This document shows positions 50,038 to 59,300 of a stretch of DNA of 64,000 nucleotides, in pieces; positions within the stretch are counted from its first letter, which is position 1; the number at the start of each line of letters is the position of its first letter. The notes below the pieces were generated by a model, which was given only the letters and a program-made list of their open reading frames with translations, made no database searches and had not been told where the DNA came from. A program made the translations under genes and the position numbers. Origin of the DNA: DASZTV01 sp035548125 (GTDB lineage: Bacteria > Actinomycetota > Actinomycetes > JAFAQI01); the NCBI GenBank assembly GCA_035548125.1, contig DASZTV010000052.1, positions 1 through 64,000 of the forward strand, given 5' to 3'.

Positions 50038-50089
50038 GATCGGAAGCAACGAAAACTTCGTACGAGATCAGACGGGGAGGGAGCCGCTC

Positions 50090-51217
50090 GTGGCCCCCCG
50101 AGTGCTGGTCGACGCGACCGCTGTACCCGCTGATCGCGGTGGGGTGGGGCGATACGTCGACGGCCTGCTGGGCGCTCTCGGCGCCGCCGACGCCGATTTC
50201 GCTGTCGTCTGTCAGCGCGCCGATGCCGAGCGCTATGCGCTGCTCGCGCCGCAGGCGACGGTGGTCCCCGGCCCGCCCGCCATCGCGCATCGACCCGCTC
50301 GACTGGCGTGGGAGCAGACCGGACTGCCGCTCGTCGCGCAGCAGCTCGGCGTCGACGTGATTCATTCCCCGCACTACACGATGCCGCTGCGGGCCGGCCG
50401 CCCCGTGGTCGTCACGATCCACGACGCGACGTTCTTCACCGCGCCGGAGGACGTCGCCGCGGTGAAGGGCACCTTCTTCCGGTCGGCGATCCGTACCGCG
50501 CTGCGTCGCGCGACGCGGGTGATCGTCCCGAGCAAGGCAACCCGTGACGAGCTGGTCCGGGTCCTCGACGCCGATCCGACGATGGTCGACGTCGCCTACC
50601 ACGGGGTCGACCCCCAGCTGTTCCACCCGCCGACCGACACGGACAAGGCCCGGGTCGCGGCGAGGCTCGGCATCCGCGGCGACTACGTCGCGTTTCTGGG
50701 AGTGCTCGAACCGCGCAAGAACGTGCCGGCCCTGATCCGGGGCTGGGTGGAGGCGGTGAGCTGGCGCGACGACCCGCCGGCCCTGGTGCTCGCCGGCGGT
50801 CGCGGCTGGGATGAGGACGTCGACGCCGCGGTCGCCGAGGTCCCCACGCATCTTCGGGTGGTGCGGCCGGGCTACCTCCGCTTCGCCGACCTGCCCGGCT
50901 ACCTCGGCGGCGCGACGGTCGTCGCGTTTCCCAGCCACGGCGAGGGGTTCGGCCTGCCGGTGCTGGAGGCGATGGCGTGTGGCACCCCGGTCCTGACCAC
51001 GCCGCGGCTGTCCCTGCCGGAGGTCGGCGGCGACGCGGTCGCCTACACCGAACCCGACGCGGCGTCGATCGGGGCCGCATTGTCGGCGTTGCTCGACGAC
51101 GAGACCCGGCGCCGCGCGTTGGGTGACGCGGCACTCGCCCGCGCGCAGGAGTTCACCTGGTCGGCCAGCGCCGAGGCGCACATCGCGGCGTACGCCCGCG
51201 CCGCCTCCCGGGCGTAA
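50090..51217 (+). CDS. Family 4 glycosyltransferase
   Basis: A 375-residue GT-B enzyme. GGVGRYVDGLL near 18-28 is the acceptor-side glycine loop, GVLEPRKNV near 203-211 is the donor-domain start, and SHGEGFGLPVLEAMACGTPV near 281-300 carries the E-x7-E donor motif of GT4 mannosyl/rhamnosyl/glucosyl transferases. GTG 50090 has GGAGGG 8 bases upstream; the longer frame to 49985 lacks support. The next gene makes a nucleotide-sugar, probably GDP-mannose, which suggests a mannosyltransferase; this is inference. Confidence 0.85.
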   Translation: MAPRVLVDATAVPADRGGVGRYVDGLLGALGAADADFAVVCQRADAERYALLAPQATVVPGPPAIAHRPARLAWEQTGLPLVAQQLGVDVIHSPHYTMPLRAGRPVVVTIHDATFFTAPEDVAAVKGTFFRSAIRTALRRATRVIVPSKATRDELVRVLDADPTMVDVAYHGVDPQLFHPPTDTDKARVAARLGIRGDYVAFLGVLEPRKNVPALIRGWVEAVSWRDDPPALVLAGGRGWDEDVDAAVAEVPTHLRVVRPGYLRFADLPGYLGGATVVAFPSHGEGFGLPVLEAMACGTPVLTTPRLSLPEVGGDAVAYTEPDAASIGAALSALLDDETRRRALGDAALARAQEFTWSASAEAHIAAYARAASRA

Positions 51218-51229
51218 CCGGGCAGACGC

Positions 51230-52300
51230 GTGGAAGCGGTCGTCCTCGTCGGGGGACAGGGCACCCGGCTGCAGCCGCTGACCCTTCGCACGCCGAAGCC
51301 GATGCTGCCGTTCGCCGGTGCGCCGTTCCTCGCCCACCAGCTCAGCCGGCTGCGCGACGTCGGCGTCGACCACATCGTGCTGGCGACGTCGTACCGCTCC
51401 GAGGTGTTCCACGAGTACTTCGGCAGCGGCAAGGAGCTCGGCGTACGGATCGACTTCGTCACCGAGGTGGAGCCGCTCGGCACGGCAGGCGGCATTCGCA
51501 ACGTGGCGCGTCGCCTGGAGTCCGGACCCGACGACGCGGTCGTCGTGCTGAACGGCGACATCCTGTCCGGACACGACCTCCGCGCCCAGCTCGACCTGCA
51601 CCGCCGGCGCGAGGCGGCTGTGACGCTGCATCTCGTCGAGGTCGAGGACGCCCGCGCCTTCGGCTGCGTCCCGACGGATTCACACGCCCGCGTGACAGCC
51701 TTCATCGAGAAGTCCGATGCGCCGGTGACCAACCGGATCAACGCGGGGTGCTATGTCTTCACCCGCAGTGTCATCGACGCCATCCCGGAAGGTCGCCCGG
51801 TCTCCGTGGAGCGCGAGACCTTCCCGGGGTTGCTCGAGGCGGGCGAGATCCTGCTCGGGTACGTCGAGACGGCGTACTGGCTCGACGTGGGGACGCCTGC
51901 CTCGTTCGTGGCTGCGAGTGCCGACGTCGTGTCCGGGGTGCTCGCCTCGCCCGCGCTTCCGGGTCCCCCGGGTGAGGCGCTGGTCCTCGAGGAGGCCTTG
52001 GTGCACGCCGGCGCCGTCGTCAACGGCGGGTCGGTGATCGGACCGCGGGCGCGCGTCGACGCCGGTGCGCAGGTGACCGGGTCGGTCATCGGTGACGGCG
52101 TCCACATCCAAGCCGGCGCCGCTGTCGTCGGCTCGCTCGTCGGCCGCCGGGCGGTGATCGGTCAGCGCACCGTCGTGGACAGCGCCGTCATCGGTGAATG
52201 CGCGGTGATCGGCGCGAACAACGAGCTGAGCTCGGGGATCCGGATCTGGAACGACGCCGTCATCCCCGACGCCGCCGTTCGGTTCAGCCCGCTTCCCTGA
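51230..52300 (+). CDS. manC: Mannose-1-phosphate guanylyltransferase-like nucleotidyltransferase
   Basis: A 356-residue sugar-nucleotide synthase. The pyrophosphorylase signature GGQGTRLQPLTLRTPKPMLP is at residues 8-27. Residues 245-345 form a left-handed beta-helix of hexapeptide repeats (VIGPRA, VIGDGV, VIGECA), as in the Mycobacterium ManB (Rv3264c) type. It would make GDP-mannose from mannose 1-phosphate supplied by the phosphomannomutase at 62 kb. A glucose or other NDP-sugar role cannot be excluded. The end overlaps cofE by 17 bases (convergent). Confidence 0.8.
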   Translation: MEAVVLVGGQGTRLQPLTLRTPKPMLPFAGAPFLAHQLSRLRDVGVDHIVLATSYRSEVFHEYFGSGKELGVRIDFVTEVEPLGTAGGIRNVARRLESGPDDAVVVLNGDILSGHDLRAQLDLHRRREAAVTLHLVEVEDARAFGCVPTDSHARVTAFIEKSDAPVTNRINAGCYVFTRSVIDAIPEGRPVSVERETFPGLLEAGEILLGYVETAYWLDVGTPASFVAASADVVSGVLASPALPGPPGEALVLEEALVHAGAVVNGGSVIGPRARVDAGAQVTGSVIGDGVHIQAGAAVVGSLVGRRAVIGQRTVVDSAVIGECAVIGANNELSSGIRIWNDAVIPDAAVRFSPLP

Positions 52301-53267
52301 CCCGGATCTGGGCACCGGCCGCCACGGCCTGCGGCGTGCTCGCCCGGATACCTTCCGCGGCAAGCGCGGCCATCAGTCGCCCGATGGTGTAGCCGACCTC
52401 GAGCGGGTCGCCGAGCACCGTCACCCACCGGCCGTCCTCGTGGACCGTCAGCTCTGCGGAAACGTCACCGAGCGCCTCGACGGCACGCATGATGTCTGCC
52501 ACCTTCGCCCCGCCGTCGTCGGGCGAGATCGTGATCGGTGCGCTGTCGTGCACCACACCGACCTGCGCGTCGTGGGTACCGGTGGCGAACATGTCGTCGA
52601 CAGCGGGGCGGATCAACGGCCGGGCGCCTCGGTCCAGCACAGGTCTGCGGAAGTCGAGCCCGCGCACGATCGCGACGGGTCTCCCGGCGAGTTTGCCCTT
52701 GACCAGGTCACCGGCGGCGGCGAGCTCGTCGGCGAGCGCGGTCACGGTTACCTCGAGCAGCTGTCCGAACGTGTCCGTGCTGCCGCGCAGGTCGTCGAGC
52801 ACCTCGATTCCCGAGGCGCCGATCGCGGTGTCGACCACGCCGTCCCGCCACGGGCGTCCCATCGTGTCGGTGACGATCACCGCGACGTCGACCCCGAGAC
52901 GCTCCCGCAACCCGTCCCGGATCCGGCCGGCGGAGGCATCCGGGTCAAGCGGAAGCAACGCGACACTTCCCGCCGGCACGTTGCTCGCGTCGATGCCGGC
53001 GGCGGCCAGCACGAAACCGTGGCGGGTCTGCACGATCTGGGTACGGCCGCGCCGGGCGACGACCCGGGCCGTCTCGGCGGCGAGATGCTCCTCGCGGGTA
53101 CCTGGAACGAGACGCCCCTCGGCCTTCGACACCACCTTGCTGGTGACGATGACCACGTCGCCGTCCGCCAGCGCGGCGCCCGTGTCGACGATCAGCTGGG
53201 CGAGGTCGTCGCCTTCGGTCACCTCGGGGATCCCGTCGGGCGCCCAGACGGTGATGGTCCCGCTCAT
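52284..53267 (-). CDS. cofE: Coenzyme F420-0:L-glutamate ligase, without nitroreductase domain
   Basis: A 327-residue protein. The CofE domain (about 1-245) adds glutamates to F420-0 with GTP: ALADGDVVIVTSKVVSKAEGR, then LDPDASAGRIRDGLRE and IVTDTMGRPWRDGVVDTAIGASG. The mycobacterial homologue FbiB (about 450 residues) has an FMN-binding nitroreductase-like half that is missing here. In its place are about 80 residues (ADIMRAVEALGDVSAEL... AAEGIRAST) that I do not recognise. Its ATG overlaps the cofD stop by 4 bases. Confidence 0.9.
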   Translation of the reverse strand: MSGTITVWAPDGIPEVTEGDDLAQLIVDTGAALADGDVVIVTSKVVSKAEGRLVPGTREEHLAAETARVVARRGRTQIVQTRHGFVLAAAGIDASNVPAGSVALLPLDPDASAGRIRDGLRERLGVDVAVIVTDTMGRPWRDGVVDTAIGASGIEVLDDLRGSTDTFGQLLEVTVTALADELAAAGDLVKGKLAGRPVAIVRGLDFRRPVLDRGARPLIRPAVDDMFATGTHDAQVGVVHDSAPITISPDDGGAKVADIMRAVEALGDVSAELTVHEDGRWVTVLGDPLEVGYTIGRLMAALAAEGIRASTPQAVAAGAQIRVREAG

Positions 53268-54241
53268 TCGGCGGCTGCCAGCGCCAGGTCGATCGCCGCG
53301 CGCGCCATCGCGGCGGTGGCGTCGACGTCGGTCATCAGGAGCGGTACCGCGCGGGCGCGCACGCCCGCGTCGTTGAGCGCCGCGACCTGGGCCGCGTCGA
53401 CGTCGTCGACCAGCCAGCCGTCGAGCAGGCCGCCGGCTCGACGGGCCCCGTAATGGCGGGCGACCGCGTCGGCAGCGGTGGTCACGCCGATCGCCGAAAG
53501 GCAGGCGTCCGCCATACCTCGTACCGGCGCGCCGCCGACGATCGGGGACAGCCCGACCACCGGAGCGGCGGTGCTGCGAACGGCGGCGGCGATGCCCGGG
53601 ACCTCGAGGATCACGCCGATCGACACGACCGGGTTGCTCGGCGCGAACAGCACCACGTCGGCCTCGGCGATCGCCTCCCGCACCCCGGGCGCGGGCTTGG
53701 CCGAAGCGACGCCACGCAGCTCGAACCGGGTGGCCGGCACCTGCGCGCGAAGCCGCACCCACCACTCCTGGAAGTGCATCGACGTGCCGTCGTCGAGATG
53801 GACGTGCGTCTCGATCGAGTCGTCAGTAGCCGGGACGACAGTGATCCCGGTCCGCCACCGCTCGCACAGCCAGGCGGTCGCCGTCGACAGCGAGACGCCG
53901 TCAGCGAGCCAGCTGCTCCGGATCAGGTGGGTCGCGAGGTCGAGGTCGCCGAGCCCGAACCACGACGGCACCAGAGGCTCCGCCGCGTTGACCGCCTGGG
54001 CGTACGACGCGAGCTCGTCGCGCACGCGGAAGGTCTCGCCGTCGCGACCCCACCCCCGCTCCGGGCTGATCCCGTCGCCCAGCGTGTAGACGACACTGTC
54101 GAGATCGGGACAGATCCGAAGCCCGAGGATCGTCATGTCGTCGCCGGTGTTGACGATCGCGGTCACGTCGTGGCCGAGAGTGCGCAGGCCGCGCAGGAAG
54201 CGGGCACCGCCGATCCCGCCGCACAACACCGTCACGCGCAC
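53264..54241 (-). CDS. cofD: 2-phospho-L-lactate/phosphoenolpyruvate transferase (F420 biosynthesis)
   Basis: A 325-residue CofD/FbiA enzyme transferring the activated lactyl/enolpyruvyl phosphate to Fo. Substrate-binding GGIGGARFLRGL is at 8-19, NTGDDMTILGLRICPDLDSVVYTL near 31-54, and APSNPVVSIGVIL near 201-213. The order cofD-cofE is the fbiA-fbiB order of mycobacteria. The start is GTG 54241 with no obvious -10 close by. It is divergent from the coiled-coil gene. Confidence 0.93.
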   Translation of the reverse strand: MRVTVLCGGIGGARFLRGLRTLGHDVTAIVNTGDDMTILGLRICPDLDSVVYTLGDGISPERGWGRDGETFRVRDELASYAQAVNAAEPLVPSWFGLGDLDLATHLIRSSWLADGVSLSTATAWLCERWRTGITVVPATDDSIETHVHLDDGTSMHFQEWWVRLRAQVPATRFELRGVASAKPAPGVREAIAEADVVLFAPSNPVVSIGVILEVPGIAAAVRSTAAPVVGLSPIVGGAPVRGMADACLSAIGVTTAADAVARHYGARRAGGLLDGWLVDDVDAAQVAALNDAGVRARAVPLLMTDVDATAAMARAAIDLALAAAE

Positions 54242-54281
54242 GTCGCGCAGTCTTTCGTATCCGCCGCGGCTCCTCGGCGCG

Positions 54282-54287
54282 TAGGGT
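54282..54287 (+). promoter_or_regulatory. -10 hexamer TAGGGT upstream of the coiled-coil gene
   Basis: Gives a leader of about 28 bases containing GGGGAG before GTG 54322. No clear -35 is seen. Confidence 0.3.
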
Positions 54288-54321
54288 TCTCAACCAACGG
54301 AACCGGATCAGGGGAGCCAGG

Positions 54322-55848
54322 GTGGAAAGCGAGACCTTCAGCGAGCCGATCTCTTTGCGCAGCCGGCTGGATGCGCTGGTGGTGGCTCCGGCCGCAGGTG
54401 CCGACTCGGGGCTTCCGGTGGCGCCCGTCGTCGCCGCTTCGCTGTCCGGCCTGCGCGCCGAGATGACCGGTCTCGAGGAACGTCTCGCGGCGATCGAGGA
54501 CACGGTCGACGCGCTTGCCGAGCGGCTCGAGTCGCGGATCGTGTCCCTCGACGACCGGCTGGCGGCGCTGATGCAGTCCATCAGCTCCGAGCGGGCCGCC
54601 GCCGGCCAGCATCGGGAGCGGACCACCGAGGCGCTGCAGGAGCAGGCGTCGGCGCTCGACGAGTGGGCCGAAGCGGTCCGGGCCGGCCTCGAGGACCTCG
54701 GTGACGCGGTGGCGAGCAGCCTCGGCACGCTCGGCGAGCAGCTGCAGGACCCGGCTGCGCGCGAGGCGGATCGTCGCCACCTCGAGGCGATGTTGACCGA
54801 GGTCATGACGGCCGTGGACGAGGCGACCCGGCCGATCGACGACCAGCTGGCGTCGATGCACGGCGGCATCCTCGACGGCTTCGCGGCGGCACGGGACCGG
54901 TTGCTCGAAGACCTCGGGGGCACCCTCGAGGCCCTCGAGCGTGCAACGGTCGCGACCCGCGACGATGTGGACAACCAGCTCAACGAGCTGCGCAGCGACT
55001 TTGCCGACGCGATCGACGAGATGCGCGAGCACGTCGAGAAGTCGGTGGAGACCTCGGCCGAGAGCGTCGCCGGGGCACTCGCGGACATGCAAGGGGAGTG
55101 GCGGCCGCGCGTCGAGGCCGTCGTGGAGGACGGGCGTACCGCCGCGCGGAGCGTGCTCGAAGAGGTGCAGGCCGAAGTGCAGCGGGCCATGGCCGACCTC
55201 CGCGATGCCCTGGACGGCCAGGTCGGTGCGATCGGTACGGTCACCGGCTACCTGAGCGGCGGCACGGACCGCCTCGTCGCCGCCGGACAGTCACTCCTCG
55301 CCTATCTCGGCGAGCGTGACCGGATGCTCGAACGTGAGCGGGACCGGATGCTCCACGAGGTGCTCGAGGAGTTCGCCGAGGGGCTCTCGCCGCGCGAGCG
55401 ACGGGCGGTGGCCAGCCGTGTCGGCGAAGCCGTGGATCGGCGCCGCGACGCTCGGGATGCCGCCAGGTTCCGCAAGGCCGCCCCTCCCGAGCCCGAGATT
55501 CCGCCGGTTCCGTCGTTGGTGGCGAGGCTCGACGAGCCGCTCCCCGAGCCCGGACCGCTCCGAACGGCGGCGCCGGTGCGACGCTCCTCGCTGCGGCCGG
55601 CAGCCAAGCCCGCCGCCTCGAAATCGGCAGCGCCCGCGAAGCGGACCACGGCACCGGCGAAGCGGTCGACCGCCACCAAGCGGACGTCGGCGAAGCCGGC
55701 AGCTCCGGCGAAAAAGCCTGTTGCAGCAAGGAAATCCGTCACCAAGAAGGCGACATCGGCGCCCCGCCGTACGGTGAAGAAGACGGCTCCGCCGGTCCCT
55801 GCTCCCGAGGTCCCGAGCGTCCCCGAGGCGACTGCCGACGAGTCCTAG
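54322..55848 (+). CDS. Long coiled-coil protein with histone-H1-like Lys/Ala/Pro tail
   Basis: A 508-residue protein with no recognised enzymatic domain. Residues 40-345 are rich in heptad-like Leu/Ala with many Glu/Arg (RLAAIEDTVDALAERLESR and similar), predicting extended coiled coil. RERDRMLERERDRML near 330-345 precedes a short helical domain with LSPRERRAVASRV. Residues 405-490 are a basic low-complexity tail with repeated AKR/AKK/TKK units (SAAPAKRTTAPAKRSTATKR), like histone H1 or mycobacterial HU tails, ending in an acidic cap. No signal peptide. It may bridge DNA and another structure; that is inference. GGGGAG precedes the GTG. Confidence 0.75.
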   Translation: MESETFSEPISLRSRLDALVVAPAAGADSGLPVAPVVAASLSGLRAEMTGLEERLAAIEDTVDALAERLESRIVSLDDRLAALMQSISSERAAAGQHRERTTEALQEQASALDEWAEAVRAGLEDLGDAVASSLGTLGEQLQDPAAREADRRHLEAMLTEVMTAVDEATRPIDDQLASMHGGILDGFAAARDRLLEDLGGTLEALERATVATRDDVDNQLNELRSDFADAIDEMREHVEKSVETSAESVAGALADMQGEWRPRVEAVVEDGRTAARSVLEEVQAEVQRAMADLRDALDGQVGAIGTVTGYLSGGTDRLVAAGQSLLAYLGERDRMLERERDRMLHEVLEEFAEGLSPRERRAVASRVGEAVDRRRDARDAARFRKAAPPEPEIPPVPSLVARLDEPLPEPGPLRTAAPVRRSSLRPAAKPAASKSAAPAKRTTAPAKRSTATKRTSAKPAAPAKKPVAARKSVTKKATSAPRRTVKKTAPPVPAPEVPSVPEATADES

Positions 55849-55885
55849 CCCAGGTCGGGAGTTTCAGCAATTACCACCACCCCCC

Positions 55886-55915
55886 TTGACTTTCGGGCTA
55901 CGACGCGCATGTAAT
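55886..55915 (+). promoter_or_regulatory. Sigma-70-type promoter upstream of whiB (TTGACT-18-TGTAAT)
   Basis: TTGACT at 55886-55891 and TGTAAT at 55910-55915, in a 145-base gap that is less GC-rich than its surroundings. The predicted leader is about 70 bases and ends in GGAGG before the ATG. It is one of the best consensus matches in the window. Confidence 0.6.
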
Positions 55916-55993
55916 TCCACCCGTGTCATTTCCCCGGACACGCCGAGCCTCGCGAGCCGCCGGATCGGCCGCGAGCAGTGACGTGGAGGCAAC

Positions 55994-56257
55994 ATGACCG
56001 AGCCGTTCGTAGTCCTGGGCCCTGAGGACGAGACGCTGCCGCTGCCCTGGCAGGTCGAGGCGCTGTGCGCGCAGACCGATCCCGAGGCCTTCTTCCCGGA
56101 GAAGGGCGGTTCGACCCGTGAGGCCAAGCGGGTGTGCGGCCGCTGCGACGTTCGAGGCGAGTGCCTGACCTACGCGCTGGCCCACGATGAGCGCTTCGGC
56201 ATCTGGGGAGGTCTTTCCGAGCGTGAGCGCCGCAGGCTGAAGCGCCGCGTCGTCTGA
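55994..56257 (+). CDS. whiB: WhiB-family Fe-S transcriptional regulator (WhiB2/WhmD-like)
   Basis: An 87-residue protein with the four cluster cysteines C25, C48, C51 and C57 (C-x22-C-x2-C-x5-C), followed by the GIWGG turn at 70-74 and a basic C-terminal RRRLKRRVV. It binds [4Fe-4S] and works with the housekeeping sigma factor. Its place between the F420 genes and manB/DUF3499 matches WhiB2/WhmD, essential for septation in mycobacteria. GGAGG lies 8 bases before the ATG. Confidence 0.93.
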   Translation: MTEPFVVLGPEDETLPLPWQVEALCAQTDPEAFFPEKGGSTREAKRVCGRCDVRGECLTYALAHDERFGIWGGLSERERRRLKRRVV

Positions 56258-56286
56258 CACCGCACTCGGCGCGGGGTCGGCTGCAA

Positions 56287-56292
56287 TAGGCT
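56287..56292 (+). promoter_or_regulatory. -10 hexamer TAGGCT upstream of the giant GT2 gene
   Basis: Lies 29 bases before the ATG at 56322, in the 64-base gap after whiB. A separate short-leader transcript is possible. Confidence 0.3.
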
Positions 56293-56321
56293 CCTGAGGC
56301 CGGTCGACCCGGCTCTCTCCT

Positions 56322-59300
56322 ATGTCTGCGACCTCACGTTCCCGGCACCCGGGCCACATCGTCACCGCGGTCGTGCTGTGCCGGGACAACGCGAAGCTGC
56401 TGGCCAAGACGCTCGATGCGATCGAGTCCCAGGACCGCGCTCCCGACCACGTCGTGGCGATCGACCTGGGCAGCAGCGACCGTTCGGTGTCCGTTGCGGC
56501 CAACCGGCTCGGCGTCGAGCAGGTTGCCGCGTTCGAGGTCCCGGTCGGCACGTCGTACGCCGTGCAGACCGGCCTGGAGCTGGTCACCCGTCGGGCCGAC
56601 CGTCGAGGCCGTGACGACGCGCCGCTCGAGTGGATCTGGGTGCTGCACGACGACAGCGCGCCGGACCCCGGCGCCCTCGACGAGCTGTTGCTCCGGGTCA
56701 GCCACTCGCCGTCGGTGTGGCTCGCCGGCCCGAAGGTTCGGGACTGGGACGACAAGCTGCTCGTGCGGGCCGGACTGACGATCGACGCGGCGGGCAACAT
56801 CGACACCGGCGTGGACCGCCACGAGCCCGACCAGGGCCAGCTGGACGACGTGGACGAGGTCCTCGCGGTCGGGATCGCCGGTTCGCTGATCCGGCGCGAC
56901 GTGTGGGACCAGCTGGGCGGCTACGACGAGACGTGGTCGGAGTACGGCGCGGACATCGATCTGGGCTGGCGGGTCAACGCCGCCGGCGGCCGCGTGGTGG
57001 TCGTCCCCCGCGCGGTGCTGAGGCACGCGGGTGCGGGCTGTCCGGGTGACCAGCCGACCGGCCCCGCGGTCCGCGCTCAGGCGACCCGTCGTCGCAACGG
57101 CATGCAGATCGTCCTGGCCAACACGGCGGGCTGGCTCGTGCCGCTGCTCCTCGTCCGCTACGTCGTCGTCGGACTGCTTCACGCGCTCGCGCTCGTGGTG
57201 TTGTCGCGACGGCCACGTGACGCCGCGGCCGAGCTCGTCGCGATAGGGCAGGTGCTCGGCGCCCCCAATGCGATCGTTGCGGCGCGGCGCGCGCGCGCAG
57301 CCAACCGTGAGGTCTCGCACGGCGACCTGCGCCGCCTGTTCCCGCCGGCGGGCCGATGGGTCGCGGCGATGCTGAGCGTCCGCGCCCACTCCACCGCCCC
57401 GGCCGACGCACCGGTCATCCGACGTCGCCGGGTCGCGGTCGAGTCGGGGCCGGTCTCCGACGAAGCAGAGTCACTCGGCGACGAGCTCAGCGCCTTCGGC
57501 GAGTTCTTGCGGCGCCCGGCTTCCCTGCTGTTGATCGTGATGGCGCTGCTCGCGATCGTGGCCAACCGGCACAACCTGTCCGGCGACCTCCACGGCGGCC
57601 GGCTGCTCCCCGCTCCCGCGGGCGCCGGCGACCTGTGGTCGTCCTATCTCAACGCGTGGCATCCCTCGGGTGTCGGCTCGACGTCCCCGGCACCGGCATC
57701 GACGGCGCTGCTGGCCCTGCTCTCCTCGATCCTGCTCGGCAAGGTCTGGCTCGCCATCGACGTGCTGTTCCTCGGCGCGGTTCCGCTGGCAGCGGTCTCC
57801 GCCTTCACGTCGCTGCGGGCGTTCACGACCGCGGTGCGCGTCAGGGTCTGGGCGTCGGTCGTCTACGCACTGCTCCCCGCGGTGACCGGCGCGGTCGCGA
57901 CCGGTCGCGTCGACGTGGTGGTGGGCGCAATCGTGCTGCCGCGCATCGTCCGGGGGATCTTCGTCGCCTGGACGCCGGACGCGCCCGGCACGCTGCGGGG
58001 GCGGTGCGTGCGGGCGGGGCTCTGGCTGGCGATCGGTGCCGCATTCGCGCCGCTGCTGTGGGTGATTGCGGCGGTGGTGTGCGTGACAGTCGTCGCAGCG
58101 GCCTACACCGCTTTTTCCGGCGACGCCGTCGATTCGACCGAGGCGGCGATGCCGGTTCTCGACCGCCTGATGGCGGCCGGCGTGATCCTCGCCGTGCCGC
58201 TGCTCGTCCTCCTTCCCTGGTCGCTCAGCGTGATCGCGCACCCGAGTCTGCTGTTCTCTGGTGTCGGCCTCCCGGAGTTCTACGGAGCGCGGAACCCGCC
58301 GTCCGGCATCTCTCTCGCGCTGCTGCGGGCAGGTGGCTCCGGACAGCCGCCGTTCTGGGTGGGCATCCCGATCGTCGCGGCGGTGGTGCTCGGGCTGCAA
58401 CGGGACAGCAGGGTCGCGGCGGCGCGAATCGGCGCAGCGGTCTTCGTGCTCGGCCTGGCGATTGCGATCCTGCAGACCAGGGGCGCGGCGGTGACCACCG
58501 GCTTCCCCACCACGCGGCACTGGCCCGGCCTCGCGCTGCTGGTCGCCGGCGCGGGAGCGTTGCTGGTCGCCGTCGTCGCGGCGGTGGGTGCCCGGCCGGC
58601 GCTGCGCGACCAGAGCTTCAGCTGGCGACAGCCCGCTGCGGTCGTCGTCGTCGGCCTCGCGCTCGTGTCGACCGTCACGATGGTCGGCACCTGGCTGGTC
58701 AAGGGCGGCGCCCACCCGCTTCGGGGGGGCGATCCGACGGTGCTGCCGGCGTACGTCCAGGCCGAGCTCGACGTGTCGACAACCAGCCGCGCGCTCATCC
58801 TCGAGGGCACCAACCACTCGGTGCGCTACGCCCTCGTGCGCAGCTCGGACGGGCCCCACCTGGGAGTCAGCGACCTGCCGCTCACCAGCGGCGGGGCGAC
58901 GAAGGTCGCGGGGGCACGCCTCGCCGCAGCCGTGCGCGACCTGGTTGCCGCCCGCCCGGGGGCAGCTGCCGAGCTCGTGCCGCTCGGCGTGAGCTACATC
59001 GTGGCCCCTGCGGTGACGGCGAAGACCATCGCGCCGGAGCTGGGTCAGGCGCCCACGCTGACCGTCATCCCGGTTCCGGGCGCCACCGTCTGGCACTCGA
59101 CGATCGCGACCGGTGAGCTCACCGTGTTGTCCGGTGCCGATGTCGCGATCGCGCAAGGCGGCGGAACTCCGAGCACAGCGCCCCAGGTGTTGCGCATCGG
59201 CGGTGGTCAGGCGAGCCCGACGGCAGCCGTGTCGCCCTCGGCGCAGGACCGGCTGCTGGTCATGGCCGAGCCGGCCTCGCCCCACTGGAAGGCGACGGTG

